Shown in pieces: positions 59,647-64,000 of a DNA stretch of 64,000 nt; position 1 is the first letter of the stretch, and every line of letters begins with the position of its first letter. The stretch comes from Bacteroidota bacterium. GTDB lineage: Bacteria > Bacteroidota > Bacteroidia > Chitinophagales > Chitinophagaceae. The DNA lies in the NCBI GenBank assembly GCA_947460595.1, contig CANHGS010000004.1, positions 1-64,000 of the forward strand, in the 5' to 3' direction. The position numbers and the translations under genes were made by a program. The notes beneath the pieces are model-generated. The model was not told where the DNA came from. It did no database searches and saw nothing but the letters and a program-made list of their open reading frames with translations.

Positions 59647-60624
59647 CTATTTAGTTGTTAACGGATTATTACTTGATTTATTGTTTTTTGTAGGTTTTGA
59701 ATCCTTCTTTGTTTTGTTTTTATTGGAAGGCAATACTGCTTTAGGTTTTGGCATTTCAACAGCGGGTGGATTTGGAATAGGTAAGGTCTTTAAAGAAAGG
59801 TCTAATAAACGTTGCTTGGCCAAGCCAGAGTCAATCATTGCTTTCTCCGTTCCCCTTCTTATAGCTACCACTTGATTACTAAAACGGATGTCTAATTTCT
59901 CATAAGTATTGAGTCCCTGTTGCACCAAGGCCTGTTCATAAAAGGCATTGAGCCTTTTGAATTTAGCCGCTAAATGATCTGCTGATCCCACAAGAATAAT
60001 ATGATTGCCCACCATGGGTATTAATTCAAATTGGCTTTGTGGATCAATATTAACTTGCTGAATCTGTGCCATCCAAAATGAATCAAGCAATATTTGCTTT
60101 GAAAGATCAACTACCCCTTGCAACACCATACTATCGGGATGCGCCAACACAGGTTTGTCAGAAGGGAAATTGGTAAACACGGGAACTTTAGCACTGATTT
60201 TATCACTCAATGGCAAACGCAAGCCGGTACTGTCTACATAAAAGGAACCGCCTCCAATATGAAATACCCTTGCTACGGGTTGTCTTTCTTGAATATGCAC
60301 TTGCAGGGCTTGGTGATTGTCAAAATACAATTCTGCGTGATCCACCCAGCTGCTGGCTTCTAACAAATTCTCTAAATTTCTCAAATTGGTTTTGGAAGTA
60401 GGGCTACCAATCACTTTGCCATTGGTATTGATCAGGGACAAAATATCTTGTTCGTCTAAAAACATATGTTGTTCTGCACCTACAATCTCAATTTGAATAC
60501 CCTTGCAAATTTTCTGGGACTTCTTGGTAATGGCAGCACCAAATAGCACCGAAGCACCAATACCAAACAAGATCCAAAGGGTTTGGAGTATGCGCTTTTT
60601 CCACGGTATGTTCTTAAAATTCAT
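59647..60624 (-). CDS. ftsQ: Cell division protein FtsQ
   Basis: This encodes 325 residues from the ATG at 60624. A TTG codon just before is rejected because the ATG overlaps the murC stop as TGATG. It has one TM helix (about 10-32, ILQTLWILFGIGASVLFGAAI), a POTRA-like domain (QIEIVGAEQHMFLDEQDILSLI), a beta domain and a Lys/Pro/Asn-rich tail of about 40 residues. It links early and late divisome proteins. Confidence 0.9.
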   Translation of the reverse strand: MNFKNIPWKKRILQTLWILFGIGASVLFGAAITKKSQKICKGIQIEIVGAEQHMFLDEQDILSLINTNGKVIGSPTSKTNLRNLENLLEASSWVDHAELYFDNHQALQVHIQERQPVARVFHIGGGSFYVDSTGLRLPLSDKISAKVPVFTNFPSDKPVLAHPDSMVLQGVVDLSKQILLDSFWMAQIQQVNIDPQSQFELIPMVGNHIILVGSADHLAAKFKRLNAFYEQALVQQGLNTYEKLDIRFSNQVVAIRRGTEKAMIDSGLAKQRLLDLSLKTLPIPNPPAVEMPKPKAVLPSNKNKTKKDSKPTKNNKSSNNPLTTK

Positions 60625-61982
60625 CAAGATGCCAAAATGTTTTTAACCTGTTCAACCAATACGTCAATATCACCTGCACCAGCCATTACTACTAGGTCCG
60701 GCTTATGTGCTTCCATCCATTGTAACATGGCATCTTTTTCCAAGATTGCTTTTTCTTCTAAATGCATTTTGTCTAAAATGCTATGACTAGTTACCCCTTC
60801 CATAGGTAATTCTCTAGCAGGATAAATAGGCAGCAGGATTACTTGGTCTGCTAGATCCAAGCTTTCTGCAAATTCTTTTGCCAGGTCGTTGGTACGGCTA
60901 AACAAATGCGGTTGAAATACTAACACCATTTTTTTATTGGCAAACAAACTCCTAACCCCAGTAATCAATGCGCGCAGTTCTTCAGGATGGTGCGCATAAT
61001 CATCAATCAATACTTGGTTACGGTCATTGATGATATATTCAAACCTTCTTTTCACACCTTTAAAATGGGCAATAGCTGCGCGGATCTTATCATCTTCAAT
61101 ACCCAAATGCTTGGCTACCGTTATGGCTGCAATAGCATTTTCAATATTGTGCAATCCACCCATGGGCAACAAAATATCTGTTACTCTAAATTGGCTATGC
61201 GCTACATCAAAACAATAAGCACCTTGCACTATGCGCAGATTTACGGCTTTAACATCGGCCAAGGGATTGGCGTAATCATAATGGTATTGGTGTGCCGCGT
61301 TTAATTCAGCACTCCGCTTCATGCCATATTTAGTAACCAAGCAACCGCCTGGTTTTAGTTTCTGAGAAAAGGCTACAAAGGCATCCGTTACGGCTTCCGC
61401 TGTTCCATAAATATCTAAATGGTCTGGGTCCATAGAAGTAATCACGGCCACATCCGGATTCAATTTTAGAAAACTACGGTCATATTCATCTGCTTCTACC
61501 ACCACCACATTTCTTTCACTGCTCCAGAAATTGGTTTGATAGTTAGCAGCAATGCCACCCAAAAAAGCATTACATCCATAACCTGAATGACGCAACAAAT
61601 GTGCAATCATAGCCGTGACGGTGGTCTTGCCATGGGTACCAGCAACACAAATATTAAATGAAGCTTCCGTAATTAGTTGCAACACATCACTGCGCTTAAC
61701 AACAGGAAAACCTTTTTCCCTATAATACACCAATTCTGTTTGGTTAGCAGGAATAGCTGGCGTATACACCACTAGATCTGGATTTTGAGGAATCAAGTCT
61801 AAGCGCTCTTCATAATGAATGGGAATACCCGCTGCTTCCAGTGTTCTAGTCAATACCGTGCTGGTTTTATCATAACCACTTACGGCAACATTTTTAGCAT
61901 GAAAATACCTTGCTATTGCACTCATGCCAATGCCACCAATGCCAATAAAATAAATGGTTTGTATGTTGCTTATTTTACTCAC
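60624..61982 (-). CDS. murC: UDP-N-acetylmuramate-L-alanine ligase (MurC)
   Basis: This encodes 452 residues with a GTG start that overlaps the murG stop as GTGA. It has FIGIGGIGMSAIARYF, the ATP loop AGTHGKTTVTAMI, EADEYDRSFL, DPDHLDIYG and DDYAHHPEELRA. It adds L-Ala to UDP-MurNAc in the cytoplasm. The overlap indicates translational coupling with murG. Confidence 0.97.
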   Translation of the reverse strand: MSKISNIQTIYFIGIGGIGMSAIARYFHAKNVAVSGYDKTSTVLTRTLEAAGIPIHYEERLDLIPQNPDLVVYTPAIPANQTELVYYREKGFPVVKRSDVLQLITEASFNICVAGTHGKTTVTAMIAHLLRHSGYGCNAFLGGIAANYQTNFWSSERNVVVVEADEYDRSFLKLNPDVAVITSMDPDHLDIYGTAEAVTDAFVAFSQKLKPGGCLVTKYGMKRSAELNAAHQYHYDYANPLADVKAVNLRIVQGAYCFDVAHSQFRVTDILLPMGGLHNIENAIAAITVAKHLGIEDDKIRAAIAHFKGVKRRFEYIINDRNQVLIDDYAHHPEELRALITGVRSLFANKKMVLVFQPHLFSRTNDLAKEFAESLDLADQVILLPIYPARELPMEGVTSHSILDKMHLEEKAILEKDAMLQWMEAHKPDLVVMAGAGDIDVLVEQVKNILAS

Positions 61983-63070
61983 TTAATGGTGTTCAATATA
62001 TTTTTAGCAATTAGTATATCTGCATTATTAATAGCCATAGCTTTGCTGTTTTTCTCAAACAAATGAATGCTAACAGGGTCTTTGGCTAACTGAATGGTTT
62101 TATTGACTAACAAGGTTTTCACGTCTGAGTCTTTGATCATCAAAGCAGCTTGTTGCTTTACAAGCGTATTGGCATTATGGGTTTGATGGTCTTCTGCCGC
62201 GTGTGGATAGGGTACAAAAATGGCCGCTTTACCCGCTACACAAATTTCTGTAACAGACATGGCGCCAGCCCTACTAATTACCAAGTCTGCCGCAGCATAG
62301 GCTTTGTCCATTTCTTGGATAAAACTATCTACCCAAATATTGTTCATGCCCATTGCCTTTGACTGATAATAGTCTGCATTGGGTTTACCTGTTTGCCAAA
62401 TCAACTGCAGGTTATTTAACTCAAAGGCATCTAAGTTTAAAGCCAGCGCGTCATTAATAGACTTGGCACCCAAACTTCCACCAATGGCCAAGACGGTTTG
62501 TTTGTTGGCTTCCAATCCAAAATGCTTTAGTGCAGCTTCTTTTGAAACCGTTGCTTGCGCGATGGATTTTCTTACAGGATTACCTGTGATCATCAATTTA
62601 TCGGCAGGAAAAAACTTGTCCATTCCTTCTGCAGCCACATAAATTTTTGTTGCTTTTTTAGCCAAGTATAAATTGGCTTTACCCGCAAAGGAATTGCTCT
62701 CGTGAATAAAAGTGGGAATGCCTTTTGCCTGTGCCAATCTTAAAACGGGTAAGGTTGAATAACCCCCAACACCAATCACGGCATCAGGCATAAAGGATTT
62801 GAAGATTTGACGCACTTGAAAAAAGCTCTTGATGAGTTTTAAGGGTAGAGCAATATTTTTGAATAGTGAACTTCTATTTAATCCAGCAATGGTAATACCC
62901 TTAATTTGATATCCCGCTTGAGGTACTTTTTCCATCTCCATCTTACCCGTTGCTCCAACAAATAAGAACTCCGTATTGGGCTCCAAAGCTTTGATGGCAT
63001 TGGCAATGGCAATGGCCGGGAAGATATGTCCTCCGGTACCGCCTCCTGCTATGATGATCTTTTTGTTCAT
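61979..63070 (-). CDS. murG: UDP-GlcNAc:lipid-I transferase (MurG)
   Basis: This encodes 363 residues. It has the glycine-rich loop IIAGGGTGGHIFPAIAIANA, IGVGGYSTLPVLRLAQ, IHESNSFAGKAN, AIGGSLGAKSIND and the UDP-GlcNAc site DLVISRAGAMSVTE…PYPHAAEDHQTHNA. It makes lipid II at the inner membrane. It lies 21 bp after ftsW. Confidence 0.97.
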   Translation of the reverse strand: MNKKIIIAGGGTGGHIFPAIAIANAIKALEPNTEFLFVGATGKMEMEKVPQAGYQIKGITIAGLNRSSLFKNIALPLKLIKSFFQVRQIFKSFMPDAVIGVGGYSTLPVLRLAQAKGIPTFIHESNSFAGKANLYLAKKATKIYVAAEGMDKFFPADKLMITGNPVRKSIAQATVSKEAALKHFGLEANKQTVLAIGGSLGAKSINDALALNLDAFELNNLQLIWQTGKPNADYYQSKAMGMNNIWVDSFIQEMDKAYAAADLVISRAGAMSVTEICVAGKAAIFVPYPHAAEDHQTHNANTLVKQQAALMIKDSDVKTLLVNKTIQLAKDPVSIHLFEKNSKAMAINNADILIAKNILNTIK

Positions 63071-63091
63071 TTATTAATTCTAAATTCTTCT

Positions 63092-64000
63092 CTATACCAT
63101 TACCCCCGGCTCTGGATTACCCATGGTTGGCATGGGAATGGGTGCCGGTTCTTTTCCTTCCATTTGCTCTACGTTTCTAGCCACACTCAAGATTAATCCA
63201 ATGGCGCAGCAAGTAAATAAGAAAGAGCTACCACCCATACTCACTAGCGGTAAGGTCACTCCCGTTACTGGCACTAGGTTTACGTTCACCGCCATATTGG
63301 CCACGGCTTGAATGACCAAGGTAAAGCTCAACCCCAATGCTAAAAATGCGCCAAATGCATACGGACATTTTCTAAAAATGCGAATACACCTAAATAGAAA
63401 AACCAAATAAATAAATATGATCAATGCCCCACCAAGTAAGCCATATTCTTCTATGATGATGCTATAAATAAAATCGTTATAAGCCTGTGGCAAAAAATTT
63501 CTTTGACGGCTATTACCAGGTCCAAGACCCATGAGCATACCCCCGTTAGAAATAGCAATCTTGGCCTGCTGCACTTGATAAGGGGTTTCTTTTTCCGAAG
63601 CATACATAAAATCTTGAACGCGCTTGACCCAGGTACCAAATCTTCCAATAGATTTTGCCTCTTCCATCTTACCTGTCTTAACCAGATCTGTCTTAGTATT
63701 CCCATCATGAGTCAATACGGCTACGGACACAATTAAACAGACCGGAATCATGGCCACCAAGATGACCAGAAAAATATGTTTGATGCTCACCCTACCAATA
63801 AACATGAGCAACAAAGAAGTAGCTCCTGTTAATAGTGCATTGGATAAGTTAGCGGGCATGATCAGTGCACAAATGATTAGAACCGGCGTAACTACCGGCA
63901 AAAATCCTTTCTTAAAATCTTTGATAACTTCCTGCTTCTTGCTCAACATTTTGCTCAAGTACATAAAAAGCGCCAGTTTAGCAAAGTCACTGGTCTGAAC
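63092..64000 (-). CDS. ftsW: Lipid II polymerase FtsW, 5' end outside the window
   Basis: The frame stays open to the right edge, and the extra codons there read VQTSDFAKLALF before MYLSKML. That is the conserved QPSEFxKLxL(V)xYLA segment of SEDS proteins, so the gene continues beyond 64000. Visible are the last seven or so TM helices, MGLGPGNSRQRNFLPQAYNDFIYSIIIEEYGLLGG, and the C-terminal TGVTLPLVSMGGSSFLFTCCAIGLILSV. A Pro-rich tail ends MGNPEPGVMV. SEDS proteins polymerise glycan strands. FtsW fits the gene order better than RodA. Confidence 0.95.
   Translation of the reverse strand, partial: VQTSDFAKLALFMYLSKMLSKKQEVIKDFKKGFLPVVTPVLIICALIMPANLSNALLTGATSLLLMFIGRVSIKHIFLVILVAMIPVCLIVSVAVLTHDGNTKTDLVKTGKMEEAKSIGRFGTWVKRVQDFMYASEKETPYQVQQAKIAISNGGMLMGLGPGNSRQRNFLPQAYNDFIYSIIIEEYGLLGGALIIFIYLVFLFRCIRIFRKCPYAFGAFLALGLSFTLVIQAVANMAVNVNLVPVTGVTLPLVSMGGSSFLFTCCAIGLILSVARNVEQMEGKEPAPIPMPTMGNPEPGVMV

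Overview
The window looks like a chromosomal segment of a Bacteroidota bacterium, most likely a member of Chitinophagaceae (Sediminibacterium-like). This rests on the gene content and signals: SprA of the type IX secretion/gliding machinery, PorT-type barrels, an OmpA protein with thrombospondin type 3 repeats, the DUF3127 and DUF2795 families, futalosine-pathway menaquinone genes, and promoters of the form TTG-N19/21-TAnnTTTG. The genus is an inference; no rRNA is present.

Layout. (1) 1-4374: AT-rich accessory DNA, read as part of an integrative element lodged at the 3' end of a tRNA-Pro gene. It carries an IS21-like terminus that cuts off the 5' end of a gene, small hypothetical genes, an excisionase-like HTH protein, a small HUH (rolling-circle Rep-like) protein, three iteron-like repeats and a tyrosine recombinase. 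(2) 4375-6310: tRNA-Pro(UGG), tRNA-Ser(GCU), dnaA and its upstream region. (3) 6311-13533: a split periplasmic 5'-nucleotidase, a DUF3127 protein with an SSB-like tail, a COG2509 flavoprotein, a zinc phospholipase C/S1-P1-like enzyme and a NatAB-like ABC exporter. (4) 13754-22755: sprA, ruvA and fabH. (5) 22919-34042: outer-membrane barrels, a trans-sulfuration enzyme, a SAT1-like acetyltransferase, fabD, folE overlapping a PTPS gene, a second PTPS gene, mqnB-mqnD, a photolyase and an OmpA/TSP3 protein. (6) 34160-46250: pabC-like gene, a NIF3 family gene, a zinc-ribbon protein, a TPR protein, recN, SemiSWEET, DUF2795, lolD, a PduO-type adenosyltransferase, a MacB-like ATPase, gatC, an unlisted 26-codon membrane peptide gene and a FadN-like beta-oxidation fusion. 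(7) 46397-53327: a four-gene, same-strand cluster of histidine kinase, BcsB-like protein, MshEN-GT2 synthase and polytopic membrane protein. (8) 53527-55267: a second ABC exporter. (9) 55291-64000: a TIGR01777 epimerase, then the division and cell-wall (dcw) cluster ftsZ, ftsA, ftsQ, murC, murG and ftsW, all on the minus strand, with ftsW running off the right edge.

The best candidate for an under-described system is the cluster in (7). A family-2 glycosyltransferase carries an N-terminal MshEN/GspE-N domain, a fold known to bind c-di-GMP, where cellulose synthases carry PilZ. It sits with a BcsB-like periplasmic subunit, an orphan membrane histidine kinase and an unknown membrane protein. 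A second unusual pattern is a family of degenerate 7-bp repeats placed directly after stop codons. At two separate convergent gene ends these are combined with one conserved palindrome-containing block of about 65 bp.
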